Origin: Holtermannia corniformis
Lineage: Eukaryota > Basidiomycota > Tremellomycetes > Holtermanniales
NCBI GenBank assembly: GCA_001599935.1
Contig: BCIJ01000008.1
Span: 171,865 to 235,864, forward strand
Length of the DNA: 64,000 nt
Direction: 5' to 3'
Shown: positions 51,733-63,886 of the stretch, in pieces
Position numbering within the stretch: position 1 is the stretch's first letter
Layout: every line of letters starts with the position of its first letter
Notes under the pieces: model-generated
What the model was told of the DNA's origin: nothing
Databases searched by the model: none
Seen by the model: only the letters and a program-made list of their open reading frames with translations
Translations under genes and position numbers: made by a program

Positions 51733-52602
51733 TGTGAGCCCGCGGGGTAGTGAGCGCACGCTTGCGCTGCGTGTGGACGCTACTGATACTTATCGATGTC
51801 GAAACGAGGGTGGAAGGTGATTGTACAAAGGGTCGTTGGTGGGGTGACAATCTCGAGTGCCAAGGTGAACGAGTGCGCGGCCGCAGAGCTTAAAACATCG
51901 CATTTTACGACAAATGCACAGACTGCGACGACACGGCAATCAACAGACATCGGTGCATGAGCTGGTTTACTACTGTCTACGTCGCCTAGCATGCTACCGT
52001 AGTGTAGTGAGCGGTGAAGACCTGACAGTAACATGTCAGCACTCCTTTCTGTACAACTCGGCTGAAAGAGAGTAGGAAAAGGGAGAGTCTCAGAGGGTGA
52101 TGCATGCGAAACTGATCACATTAGTGTCCCCGCCCAGCCGCCGCACCACGCCAGTCCTATCGCAACCTGTAGCACGCCCTGGGTAGGGCTTGCCGAGGTC
52201 GCGACTGCCACTAAAGACGAGGGTGACGCGATGCAGGTTCGGACGAAGGACGGTCACGATTTCTAATAGGTATCGTCACAGGAGGGAGGGATGAAACGGG
52301 TAAAGAGACGACGATAGAGCAAGTACTCACAGATAGGTGTGTGTCAGTAAAAGTGGTTGAACGAGCAAGTCACACGATGCGCTCGAAAACGAAGTTTGGT
52401 GGGACGCGACGATACGACGTGGCAGATGACAAACACGCTCGATAGGGGTTATGCTTTAGTGGCAGTGGCAGTTGAGAACGACTTGTCGAGGGTGCTTTGG
52501 GAGCTACACGAGCTACAAACGAGATATAGAATACTGGCAGATGCTTGCCAGTAGAAGAGGAACCGCGACGACAAGTAAAGGCCTAGCGTACCCAAAAATG
52601 TA
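51733..52602. other. Intergenic region, about 870 bp
   Basis: Lies upstream of the BSD2-like gene and downstream of the lactonase-like gene, both on the minus strand. It holds only short frames with unremarkable composition. It probably contains the BSD2-like promoter and leader. No RNA gene is recognised. Confidence 0.35.
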
Positions 52603-53364
52603 TCAAACCCACGCCAACGATGCACCCTTGCTGACAGCGCCAGCATCGACTGTGGCCACCAGACTCGATACATTTGCGCGATCGCCGGGGATTGCATACA
52701 CCTCGACACGGCCGGCGTCAAGGTCTGCTGCCGCGAAAAACTGACCCTCATCCGGAACGCTCATGCCCCGGATCACCTTGAGGCTCGTCTGTACGGAGTC
52801 GACGGCCTGTCCGTTGCGACGCGACATCCGGCTCGCTGCTAAATAATACGTAGGATGTATGCCCGTGATGAGGATGCACGAGTAGCTCGGTGGTCGAGAC
52901 GACGCTGGGGGATGGCTCGGATAGGAGGAGCGCCCAGTGCTCGGTGCCGTTGTGCGCCAGCGGCTTGAGAAGATATAACCGTACTTGTGATGCTTGTGGC
53001 AGTTTAAACACGACCATATTTGAGGTGATCTCACACGTAAGGTCATAGTAATGTCCTGTTCTATCGTCAGTCTCGCCTCTGTCAAGGTGACTACCGGGCG
53101 GGCTCACCAATGTGCGCAACGACGCCGTGTCGTGGACCACAGCCCTGTGGCGCTTGCAGCCAGCCTTCAATCTACTGAACAGTTCCAATCACACAGACGC
53201 GATGATTGCCCAGGTCGTGCACAGAGATGCGACTGTAGGGCGTCTCGAGTGCTAAATACAGGCTCAATCCAGGACGGCGCATCAGCAATCGCAGACCTTG
53301 CACGAACGTTGAGCTTGTCGCTTGTGTTTGCGGGGTCGAAAGAGAGCGATGTGATGGGTAGCAT
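52603..53364 (-). CDS. Possible beta-propeller lactonase (carboxymuconate cyclase-like); exon structure unresolved
   Basis: Several coding-like blocks lie in order: MLPITSLSFDPANTSDKLNV, ADAPSWIEP, then YYDLTCEITSNMVVFKLPQ, HWALLLSEPSPSVVSTTELL and finally SRMSRRNGQAVDS, SLKVIRGMSVPDEGQFFAAA, GRVEVYAI, ending AVSKGASLAWV at TGA 52605-52603. The C-terminal pattern (IRG-S-P-G-F-AAA, VEVY) resembles the last blade of PF10282 lactonases. These include carboxy-cis,cis-muconate cyclases of aromatic breakdown and 6-phosphogluconolactonases. I could not join the blocks in one frame with confidence, particularly at 52850-52870 and 53170-53270. It could be a decayed copy. An upstream ATG near 53430 is possible. 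Confidence 0.45.
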
Positions 53365-53446
53365 TGGCATCTGCGTGTGGTGCTCGACATGCGTGGCTGC
53401 GGATGGATTGCGGGTTAACATTGGATGCCGTTCGGTAACTTTGTAT

Positions 53447-55829
53447 CTACAGTCCACGGCCTCGTCCGCCGCCGCCGCCGCCGCCTCGTCCGCGCCCGCT
53501 ACCACCTCCACGCCCACGGCCTCCACCACCGCCGGCACCGCGGGTCGGGCCTTCAGCACCACGACCACCACCTGCACCTCCACGGCCTCCACCACGGCCT
53601 CCACCAGCACCACCTCCACGACCGCCGCTCTCTCCACGCTCAACGTTCAAGCCCGGAACACCTTTCAATCCCATCTTACCGACCGTCTTGGCTTGGAGTG
53701 CTGGAGGACGCCACTCGCCCCCGGGACCCGGTTGACCGCGGTACCGCAGCGTGGTACGTGCGTACTCGTTTGCATGGGCCACGAGGTCGTTCTGTGACCA
53801 TCCGAGCGATCGGAGCGATGAGTTGTAGTAGCCCTGCGCGATGTCAGAGTGCACTCGGTGAAATGCTTCAGACGAGAGAACGAACCATGTAAGCCTGGTA
53901 CGCTTGCGCCTTGCCTTCCTCATCGATTGAATCGAGTGCACGCTCGACCCTGGCCTTGGCCGATGCAGTCTGCAAACCCTCGGCATCGGGGTACGGCTTG
54001 AGGTTGAACTTGCGAACCTCCTTGTTGTGAAGGAAGAACGTCTCAAAGTCGGCGAGGATGAGCAAGCCGTGGCCTGATGCGCCGGCACGAGCGGTACGGC
54101 CTAGCCTGTGCACGTCTGTTACGGCCATCAGCGCCTTGGACGATCACCCGTCACGGAGCGGTCGACTCACACTGCTCAGCGTTGGCCGGAAGACCGACCT
54201 GGACGACGGCCGTCACACCCGGGATATCGATCCCTCGAGCCGTCACGTCGGACGAGAAGAGCACACCGACGGGCGACGCACGGAACGCATCGGTCGCCTT
54301 GACTCGTTTGGACTGCGACATGCGCGAGTGGATCTCCCAGACGGGGAAGGAGACGCCGAGGGCCGTGAAGAGCTCGTACATGAGCCCGGCAGAGCGTGCG
54401 GTCGGTAGGAAGCACATGACTGCGGAAGTTAGCAAACGCTTACAGTGTGGTAAATGCGATCGTTGCCAACACAGCGCCACCTGCTGAACGACTGTGAAGC
54501 CCCGGAGGAGCATGGCGGCGCGAGCAGAATCAGCCTCACGGACCGGCCACTTTTACTCGAGCCCTCGAATCGTAGTCTCTCTGCCTAAACTCTAGACTCA
54601 CTCTTGAACCCGCCAAGCTCAGCCTTGCGCTTCTCCTCGCGCTCGATCAGCTCGAGCGTGACGGCCAACAGATCGGCCGGCGACACAACGACGCTAAACT
54701 GCTCGACATGCTCGTGCGTATTGTTGTCGGCTTCCGTCAAGGTCGTGATGAACTTGTGCGACGGCAACAGGGCCAGCGACGCGATCTGCCATTGTGCGGT
54801 CAGCGCGTCGTGTCAGGACAGAAAGGGGCCACAACGCACCGTGTGGACTTCTTTAGGGATCGTGGCGGAGAACAGCAGGGTCTGCCGAGGAGTCTTGGCA
54901 CGGTCCGGCAGCGCCTGCATGATCTTCAACAGCTCGTTACGGAAGCCTGCGTCGAGTAGACGATCGGCTTCGTCGAGGACGAGGCAGCGGAGCTGAGCGA
55001 GTTTGGGAGACAGGTTGCCGTTCTGGAGGAGGTCGATCAGGCGGCCAGGGGTCGCGATCAACACGTCTGCGCTGTGGTTCTTTGTCAGCCTGGCGTGATG
55101 CGCGAGAGAGGACATACCGCTGCTTCTGCAGATTCTTGATATCGGTACTGATGTTGGTGCCGCCCACGACGCACTGCACGCCGCCGCGACCGCCTAGCAG
55201 GGTCTTGGCCGCGTCGGCAATCTGCATGGCGAGTTCACGAGTCGGACTGAGAACCAGGACGCTGATACCCGACTGGGGAGGCGAATGCGTAAGGTTCTGG
55301 ATCGAGGGGACGAGGAACGCGAGCGTCTTGCCTGTACCGGTCTTGGCTTGGGCTAGCACGTCGTGGCCTTGAAGGATGGCTGGGAGAGTCGCTGCTTGCA
55401 CCTGGGCGGATCAGCCGACACTCGTAGACTAGCACCACGCGTACACACCTCGGTACAGTACTCGTACGGGACATCTTTGAGGGTATCAGCCGCCAAGCCT
55501 GCAAAGTCGGCAAAGCGCTTGGAGCTGAGGTGGGCGGGCGTTGCGGTCCCACTGGGAGCTGGCGTTGTTGCACCCGTCGCGACCCCACTGTGCGGTGGCG
55601 GCATAGCTTCAGTCACCAACGTCCTTGGTGCGCCAGCGGTCCCAACACCAGCCGCAGCACCCCCACGACCGCTCACTCGTCTCTTTCTCTTGTTCGCTCC
55701 TCCACGGCCACCGCCTGGAGGTCTAGGATGTTGTGGCGCGCTCATCTGTACTGCTGCGGTAATCGAGATACTCCTTGTAAGAGTGCGAGTGCGAGTGAGA
55801 CTAAGCGATCCGAATCGTCTCAACAGCAT
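53447..55829 (-). CDS. Mss116-like mitochondrial DEAD-box RNA helicase with RGG-type tail
   Basis: Begins MLLRRFGSLSLTRTRTLTR, a likely mitochondrial presequence, then a Gly/Arg/Pro linker. Helicase motifs follow in order: QAATLPAILQGHDVLAQAKT with GTGKT, SPTRELAMQI, IATPGRLIDLLQ, LVLDEADRLLDAGF, LLFSATIPKEV, VMCFLPTARSAGL, LFSSDVTARGIDIPGV and HRLGRTARAG. The region after the core reads LRYRGQPGPGGEWRPP and KTVGKMGLKGVPGLNVE, as in Mss116/Cyt-19 proteins. These are chaperones for group I/II intron splicing and mitochondrial translation. The last ~60 residues are almost pure Gly/Arg, an RGG RNA-binding tail. An ATG at 55880 would add 17 residues. At least six introns interrupt the gene. Confidence 0.9.
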
Positions 55830-56270
55830 GCATCCCTGTACAGAGCTGCTTTGCGCGTTTCGCCCGTGGCCCGGTGGCAAATCTCAAAACTGAGAATCCG
55901 ACGTCGCGGATGGAATTAGCGATCGGGAGGAAACGTGAGCCACGTGGAGATGGCGCTGACCGCTGCTTGCTACAGTCCTACTATGGCATCGGAATGTCCC
56001 ATACACACACCCGGCCTCGTCCCGCGCTGTACATGTCCTGGCGTTCCTGCCCATCTGGAACCCGCCACGGCGGAACCGAAGAGCCTAGACCCACTGACCC
56101 TAACCCCCCTAACCCCTTTACCCACGAAACACCGAAACACCGGCGCGCGACACATGGTCGAGTGTAACCGAATCCGGACGCGCCCCACCGAGCCGCGCGC
56201 CAGCCTCTCTCTTTCAGCGACCACCACCTCGAGCTCGCTCTTGACTCTTGTCACTCTTTCATCACTCACA
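55830..56270. promoter_or_regulatory. Divergent promoter region with CCCTAAC-type telomere-like motif
   Basis: About 440 bp between the helicase and UXS1, transcribed away from each other. At about 56098-56123 the plus strand reads two CCCTAACC units separated by extra C residues, then CCCTTTACCC. TTAGGG-like motifs are bound by Tbf1/Rap1-type factors in fungal promoters, so a regulatory role is possible but unproven. A CT-rich block (56195-56265) lies just before the UXS1 start, as in highly expressed fungal genes. Confidence 0.4.
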
Positions 56271-58213
<1,943 letters not shown>

Positions 58214-58627
58214 AGCGCGCGAGAGCATCACTCTTAGAGCTCGGGCGATGGGGTTCCGATTTGTTCATTCTGGGTCGTTTCGGTAGAGCTATGGAGTTCA
58301 TTCTTGCATCGGCCAGAGCACTCGAAGAGAGTCCAGGGTTGCCACCGGCGACGAGAGAGCTACTGCATATAACAGTACAAAATGGTGCAAGTAGGTGCAT
58401 AAGGCCTCGTGTATTCCTATAGCGCGAGGGCTATACCGCCCGCAACACACACAAAACGTAACGATCCTCCTGTCCGTCTCTGAGTTTGATCGCTCAGCCT
58501 TGTAACGGTGCACACAGAGGCAATCCACGAGATCGCTGATGCACAGACTCGGAGACGGGTATGACCTACGTAGCCACATATGAGTTCTTCAGTCCCGTAC
58601 ACCTGATATCCACACTACGACTCCGAG

Positions 58628-59205
58628 ATGTCAGGCATCCAACACGCTGCTCGCGTCGGCCACCATGCTGAGACAGAAAGGAAGCGTATCGACAGAATCT
58701 GCAGAGGGCCCGGCTATGGTCCCCGACGAGTCAGAGCATCACTCGGACCCAGAGCCTCCTTTGCATCCCACGCTCACGCCGAGGCTGAGAGTGAGTCAAC
58801 CCTGCTAGCAAGTGCATGTTCTTCTGGCCCCCGACGAGGTACAGCAGCCTTGCCTGACGGCCGCGCTCAATCAGAACGACAAACAGTCGAAAGTCGTCAA
58901 TTACCAGTTCGACGGGCTTGGAGATCCAGACGAGCCAGGCGAGCTCCCTACGATGGCGGATGATGGAGAACTATCGGTATCGCCAAGAATTGTTACCAGG
59001 CGGACTCGTGGTCTTTCAAAATTCACAAGTCGAACGACTCTTCGAACACATCAGCCAGAGATGCCGTCAGTTCGATTCGGGCGTGCCTCAGTCCGCTCGT
59101 CGCAAAGTGGAACAACATACACCCGGACTACCATTCTTTTCTGAGAGCTCTCCGGACATCAGATTCGCGCTGTTCAACCCATCGACGGCCGACCTAGCCG
59201 AATAG
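58628..59205 (+). pseudogene. Coding-like remnants in shifting frames
   Basis: Two stretches look protein-like but do not join in one frame: VHVLLAPDEVQQPCLTAAL with VVNYQFDGLGDPDEPGEL (about 58811-58950), and ENYRYRQELLPGGLVVFQNS with VERLFEHISQRCRQFD, ending FNPSTADLAE at 59205. A shift of one frame near 58950 separates them. I find no splice sites that repair it well. The sequence GTGGTCTTTCAA near 59010 recurs with similar flanks near 60840. I read this as a decayed gene or a genuine gene with unrecognised introns. No family is recognised. Confidence 0.3.
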
Positions 59206-59495
59206 CAATCCGAACAGTCAGTTTGTGATGGGTGGTTCGCTCGTTACGTTTGTGAGCTGAGCCAATCACCATTGAACTGCTGAGAGGACGGCCTTTGAAG
59301 TCGACAGAGCTGAGTGCCAGAGACGTTACAACGCCAGGAAGACCGATTTCGCTGTCCCCGGCGGCGTGCTTGCTGGATTCCGGCCAACTTTGCAGCTACG
59401 ACCACTGAGGGACGCAGGAAGGGAAGTAGGCGACCGCACACTTCGCGCAGATCCTCAGCAAGATACACAAGACGAAACGGAGGATAAAAAGATAT

Positions 59496-59587
59496 ACGTG
59501 CGCAGGGAGTCGAACCCTGATCCCCTCATAAATGAAAAATGGAAGTGGATGCATAAGGTCTCGCTATGTATACTAGATACGGCACGA
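59496..59587 (-). tRNA. Degenerate or intron-containing tRNA-like sequence
   Basis: On the minus strand the 3' half is tRNA-like: T-arm CAGGG-TTCGACT-CCCTG (59519-59503) followed by CGCACGT and a downstream T5 run. The 5' part shows a weak D arm and an acceptor that pairs at only five of seven positions. A CTTAT/ATGAG stem could form the anticodon arm, but it encloses 23 nt and lacks the usual U33. It could be a tRNA with a ~16 nt intron or, more likely, a pseudogene. A related copy of the central segment occurs at 58389-58409. Confidence 0.35.
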
Positions 59588-59717
59588 AGACTACGCGGAG
59601 GGTTAGCTCTGCGCGGGGTGAGAGGGAGGTGGTCGTGACCCCTCGGATATGTGTAACGTTGTGTAAAGTTCTGCCTCCGATACTGACCAAAAAATTATTG
59701 TTCATTCTTCAAGTAAA

Positions 59718-59790
59718 ACGTGTGTAGTATAACGGTTTCAGTATCTCTGACTTCCAATCAGAGGACCTGGGTTCGACTCCCAGCACACGT
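59718..59790 (+). tRNA. tRNA-Gly(UCC)
   Basis: A 73 nt cloverleaf fits. The acceptor ACGTGTG pairs perfectly with CACACGT. The D arm is weak (G-U pairs), with TAGTATAACGG as box A. The anticodon arm TCTGA/TCAGA holds the loop CTTCCAA, so the anticodon is TCC, reading GGA. The T arm is CTGGG-TTCGACT-CCCAG with a consensus box B. There is no intron. It sits alone in a gene-poor stretch with two degenerate tRNA-like copies nearby. Confidence 0.88.
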
Positions 59791-59792
59791 AA

Positions 59793-59797
59793 TTTTT
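59793..59797 (+). terminator. RNA polymerase III terminator of tRNA-Gly
   Basis: A run of five T begins two bases after the tRNA 3' end, the standard Pol III stop. A second T run lies about ten bases further and could act as a backup. Confidence 0.7.
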
Positions 59798-59940
59798 GGT
59801 TTTCCTCTTTTTCCTCTTCCCCCGTGTTTTTACCGTCCGATCATGGACCGCGTGTTGGTCGTGGCGGTTTGCGCGCGTAGGTGCAGTGACCATATGCGCG
59901 CTGTGAGTTGAATGCAAATACCAGTCAGCTCATTGTACAG

Positions 59941-60010
59941 ACGTGTGAACTCGGAGTTGTAAGTGAAGTTCTTAGGCGTGAGGGATACTAAACCGCTATA
60001 CTACACACGT
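59941..60010 (-). tRNA. tRNA-Gly-like sequence with degenerate 3' half
   Basis: Read on the minus strand, the first 26 bases nearly repeat those of tRNA-Gly(UCC) at 59718, including the acceptor strand, and the last seven bases pair perfectly with the first seven. The length is 70 nt. The middle, however, gives no proper anticodon stem, and the T-arm lacks a box B. GCC occurs where an anticodon would be expected. I take it as a decaying tRNA-Gly copy in inverted orientation, about 150 bp from the intact gene. Confidence 0.4.
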
Positions 60011-60419
60011 TTTTTCGTGTGTTTTTTTAGATCAAAGCCCAATCTATATATACACGAAATAACCACACACCAAGCCCAACTGCGTCACTTCACCCACATG
60101 CTCGGTCTTCCTCTCCAGACAGGGGAGCTGCGCAGCAAACGGCAGAGTGACCGCCGATGAACCTTGTACGGATCGACGCTCAAGCCGCTAGCGCGCTACA
60201 CACACAAATGCAAGTCTCTGCCTGTTGCTCACTTTTAATGTAGGGGCAAGCTACTCGTGCAATCGTCTTTCTCAGATCGGCGCGGAACAGCTACATCTCC
60301 ACACAATTGAGAGTCACACACGGTGAGAGGGGTAGCATATAAATCACGCAGTGGCGATGGGATCTTCTGTTAGATGATGGGAAGAACCGTGATGCATCTC
60401 GCTCGCTACGACGCTTCTT

Positions 60420-60578
60420 TGTAGGCTTTCGCCTACAACTCTGATGTCCCTGATGTCTCGCCGGATGCAGTATTCATCTGCATCATCTGCATCCTCGCCG
60501 GATGCGTCGCATCCTAGGCGTCTTGCCTACATCCTCTGCGCGCCAGACTTGTCTTGCCTACATCCGCGCCGGATGTAG
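60420..60578. repeat. Cluster of short perfect palindromes built on CATCCG/CGGATG
   Basis: At least three perfect hairpins occur within 160 bp: TGTAGGC-TTTC-GCCTACA at 60420-60437, GGATGC-GTC-GCATCC at 60500-60514, and CTACATCCG-CGC-CGGATGTAG at 60558-60578 with nine-base arms. Between them GCCGGATG and GCATC words recur in both orientations. No coding frame explains the pattern. It could be a decayed transposon end, a binding-site array or a structured transcript. Confidence 0.6.
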
Positions 60579-61370
60579 TCTTCGCCAGATGCGGCGTCAC
60601 CCGCCGCGTCGTCCGCCAGGATGGCTGGCTGAGTGGCGTAATCCAACATCTTCACCGTTACCCTCCTTAACATTGCTTGCAGTTGGCCGCACAAACCCCC
60701 ACGCTTGGTCGGAACAGCTGGAGCCCGTCGAGTAGCGGCTTGGCGAGCTGAAAAGGGGAACCCAACGGTTCACCGACAGTCGAGGTCGATACAGAATGTC
60801 AGCAAGACCGCCAAGAGCTCTCGCAAGTGAGCCTCGTGGTCTTTCAAGATTTACGAGCTTGATGACATCACGAACATGCCGGCGCAACCTCACGCGCAAG
60901 TCTCCATGCATGGTCTGCCACTCATCGAGCTGGGAAAACGGTTGGCGACCACACCCATCAATGAACTTGCGCTTGGGTCTGCCTCGACTTGTTCGTGGTG
61001 TCATGCAGTCCGTAGATTTTGCAAGACCACGATGCCCGCTTGCGAGATTCGGCCCATGGCACTGTGGAGACTGCGGCGACAGTGGGTACACCACTCATTT
61101 GTGTCGCTCTGGACACTATTTGCAAGCCGTCAACAACCTGGTCAGCTTCGAGGAACTCTCGTAGTACTGGGCAGTCACATGCGCAACAATGTGTTTATGT
61201 GCACCGAGCTTGCCGGTCGAGAGACATGACGCCATTTGTTGCTGAGACTGTCGAACTTTGCAGAGCGGGAGGCAGGGTATGCTAACTGATCTGAATCTGG
61301 GGGTCTCGCCGTATACACCAAGTCAAGAACGCCATACATGTGGTGCAATGCATCGAACAACATCTTGCAA

Positions 61371-61957
61371 CTACTGTCTGCAAGACCCACCGCTGCCTCC
61401 CAACGCGGTTCCCGAGTTGGCCGATCCCCCATCGCCAGCGTTGTATGAGCCAATGTTGAGAGCGCTGAGGCTCAACAAGCTGCAAAGCAATCAGCGGCCT
61501 GACTTGACATGCAAGATGGCACAGTACTCACCCGCCGCTGCCGCTAGCCTGTTTGATGGAGCCGCCGTTCGCTTGACCGCCAGCGCCTGTCAAGTCGTCA
61601 GTCGCGAGCGCGAGTCAGGCCGCCTAGCGTACCGGTGTACGCCTGTCCCCCGCCACCACCGCAGCCACCACCGGTGCCACCGACTGCCGTCCCAGAATTG
61701 GCGCTGCCGCCGTTTCCGGCGTTGCCCGAGTTGATGTTCAGGAGATCAAGGTTGATCAAGGAGCTGACTTTGTCAGTAGAGCATTCACCACGGGGCAAGC
61801 GGACTTACTTTCCACCTGATTTGACGACGTCGCCGCCGTTGGCGGTCCCGGCCGTTCCGCTGTATGCACCACCACCTGACCCTGCCGAAGGCGCTGGCAG
61901 GGGTGCCGCGAGCACGACGGCGGGAAGAACAAGCAAAGCAAGTGTGAAGAAGCGCAT
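61371..61957 (-). CDS. Small secreted glycine-rich protein with an internal duplication
   Basis: Exons 61957-61809, 61763-61633, 61586-61532 and 61479-61371 sum to 444 bp, 147 residues. The N-terminus MRFFTLALLVLPAVVLAAPL is a clear signal peptide with an Ala-Ala-Pro cleavage region. The mature part is Gly/Ser/Asn/Ala-rich. It holds two copies of a ~30-residue unit: LINLDLLNINSGNAGNGGS with ANSGTAVGGTGG, and LLSLSALNIGSYNAGDGGS with ANSGTALGGSGG. One cysteine follows each copy. There are no catalytic motifs. It may be a wall or matrix protein, or an effector-like secreted protein; function is unknown. Phases agree at every junction. Confidence 0.78.
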
Positions 61958-62198
61958 GATAATATGAAAGGCAACGGGGAAAGAGTAGAAGCAAATGCGA
62001 AAGTCAAGTCTGTTGTGTAGAAAGAGAGTCGAAAGTGAATGAAAAAACAAGGCGAATGGTGAAACCTGTCGATGGGGCGACGTACTTATAACCCACGCGC
62101 TATGATCAACACTGCGTCGTGATGCTGTCCAGATAGCCGAGTATTATGATCCGGACCAGTCAAGCGGTAATTATCCCTTCATGTGGCACATGCAACAC

Positions 62199-63886
62199 TC
62201 AAAACATCTCCTCCACCTTCGGCACAGTCGCCGCAGTCTCCGTCTCGGCGCCCGGCGCCCCAATGTCCACAACGCCATCGACCTGATCCAGCACCTCCAA
62301 CACGTCCTCGGTCTTGACCAAGCCCTCAGGGACCGCCTCGTACCCGACCTCAACTTTCGGTTTCGCCTCGCTTGAAAAGTCGACAGCTACGAGCTTGCGG
62401 CCCTTGGTGTTGACGTTGCGGATAGCGGACGGGCACAGCTTCTCGGCCGCAAGTAAACAGACATCACACCGGGGACCGACTGGAAGGCAAATGACTTGAC
62501 CGAAGCCAACCAGCATCGGATTGATCGGCTTGTGGAGGTGCGGCGGGAGCCACGATTGTAGGTTCAATCTGAAAGTGTAAGGGAGATGCTGAAGTGACCA
62601 GCCGGTGAACGTACCGGGTTCCTTCAGGCGTGGTTGTCTGCGGCTTGTGCCACCTCAGGCGACTTCACAGGATCAGCTGCGATGACTGCTTCGGTATTAC
62701 TGTACCTACTTTGTGATACGATGTACGTGTACATCCACCCCAATCCCAGCATTACTACGAGGTAATCAGCATGAGACCACACCACCGTCGAAGGTACGAA
62801 CATGTCCCAAGCACATTGCAGAGCCAAGAACGCCATCTTCGGTCCCACCCCTCTCAGCTCACAAAGCCCATCAAGGGTGTTCGGGATCTCGCCGTCATTT
62901 TTGGCAAGCAGATGCCGCGCTGCGTCCTGGATGTATTCGGTCTTTCGACGCCAGAACCCGACTTTGTTGATGCACTCTGCGACGGTCTCACTTGGTGCAG
63001 CAGCAAGTGAGGCACAGGTGAGCCCGCCGGGCAAGGTGGTGTGCAGATTGGTGACGGCTTGCGAGGTCACAGGGTCTGACTCGATCAGATACTACTTCAG
63101 CATGAGTGCAGACGTATCGCACCTTTGGTTTGGGATGAGAGCATTAGCGAGATGAGAATGTGGAAGCGCAGCGTCTGCCACACGTCAGCTCAACAAGGTC
63201 TTGAAGTAAGACGCATACCTGGGGATCGGCATCGACTGTTGTTCGCGGTCTCTCGCAGCCCCTGCAACGATCAGGATGGATACCATTCAATATAAGCATT
63301 TTACATACATGTCGTCAACGGGTGCCACTATCGACTCGCGCATGCGTTTCAATAGTTCATACTGGCGCTCCCAGTTCTTCGGCGCTGGGTGCGGCTTGTC
63401 GAGTGCGAGCTGAATCACTGGCTTCTTGCTCGGTGTCCTCTTCTTCGCAGGCTTCTCGCCGTCCTCGACTACGTTGAGCGGTGAAGGCTCACGCAGGCGA
63501 TCAGCGTTGGCTTCGACTTTGACCCGCTTGGACGGCGAGTCGTAGGCAAACTTTTGCAGTGAAGCTGCGAGGGAACGTTTGCTTGCTGATTGAGATGATT
63601 CGGCAGGTGGTGTGACAGGTTCTAGCTTGACCGACCGTGTCGATCGGCGAAGTGGAGTTGCGGTCGGATAGATGATTGTGATTTTGGGTTTGCCTGGAGT
63701 CTGTGCGGCTTCTTGAGCGATCGCAGCAGAGGGCATTGTCGGGGGTGGTGACAGAGACGACGAGGCCCGTTTGAAGTATCTTGACGAGGCCATGGTGCTG
63801 CTCCGACTGCTCTTGACTTTGTGATCGAGCGAATCGCGGCTTGCCGATTGAGCCGTGTCGCCACGTGGTTTGCGTCCTCGAGTCAC
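62199..63886 (-). CDS. NTH1: Nth1/endonuclease III-type DNA glycosylase
   Basis: The N-terminal ~190 residues are basic and Ser-rich, with likely nuclear signals (SPSKRVKVE, KPAKKRTPSKK). The glycosylase fold follows: FHILISLMLSSQTKDPVTSQ, INKVGFWRRKTEYI, the helix-hairpin-helix LCELRGVGPKMAFLAL with catalytic Lys, and NAGIGVDVHVHRI with catalytic Asp. LQSWLPPHLHKPINPMLVGF precedes the Fe-S cluster cysteines in ICLPVGPRCDVC and EKLCPS. The enzyme removes oxidised pyrimidines and cleaves abasic sites. A ~75-residue acidic C-terminal tail is extra. Several splices were needed, including the acceptors that restore TNRLRWHK. The ATG at 63793 is an alternative start. Confidence 0.92.

Larger units (their letters stand above)
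59791..61370. other. Gene-poor stretch around the palindrome cluster
   Basis: Apart from the tRNA-like copy and the palindromes, no supported gene is seen over ~1.5 kb. Overlapping frames at 60597-61229 exist on both strands, none with a domain. The minus frame at 61094-60597 contains a plausible helix (HVRDVIKLVNLERPRGSLAR) but no family or splice partner. The text at 60830-60860 partly repeats that at 59002-59030. Confidence 0.35.

Noticed and set aside
53425..53892. His/Arg-rich plus frame opposite the helicase RGG tail
   Set aside because: Pure complement of the Gly/Arg-coding repeat; compositional artefact.
59941..60016. Plus-strand Pol III transcript ending at the T6 run at 60010-60015
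   Set aside because: Arms can pair, but there is no box A/box B pair in the plus orientation.
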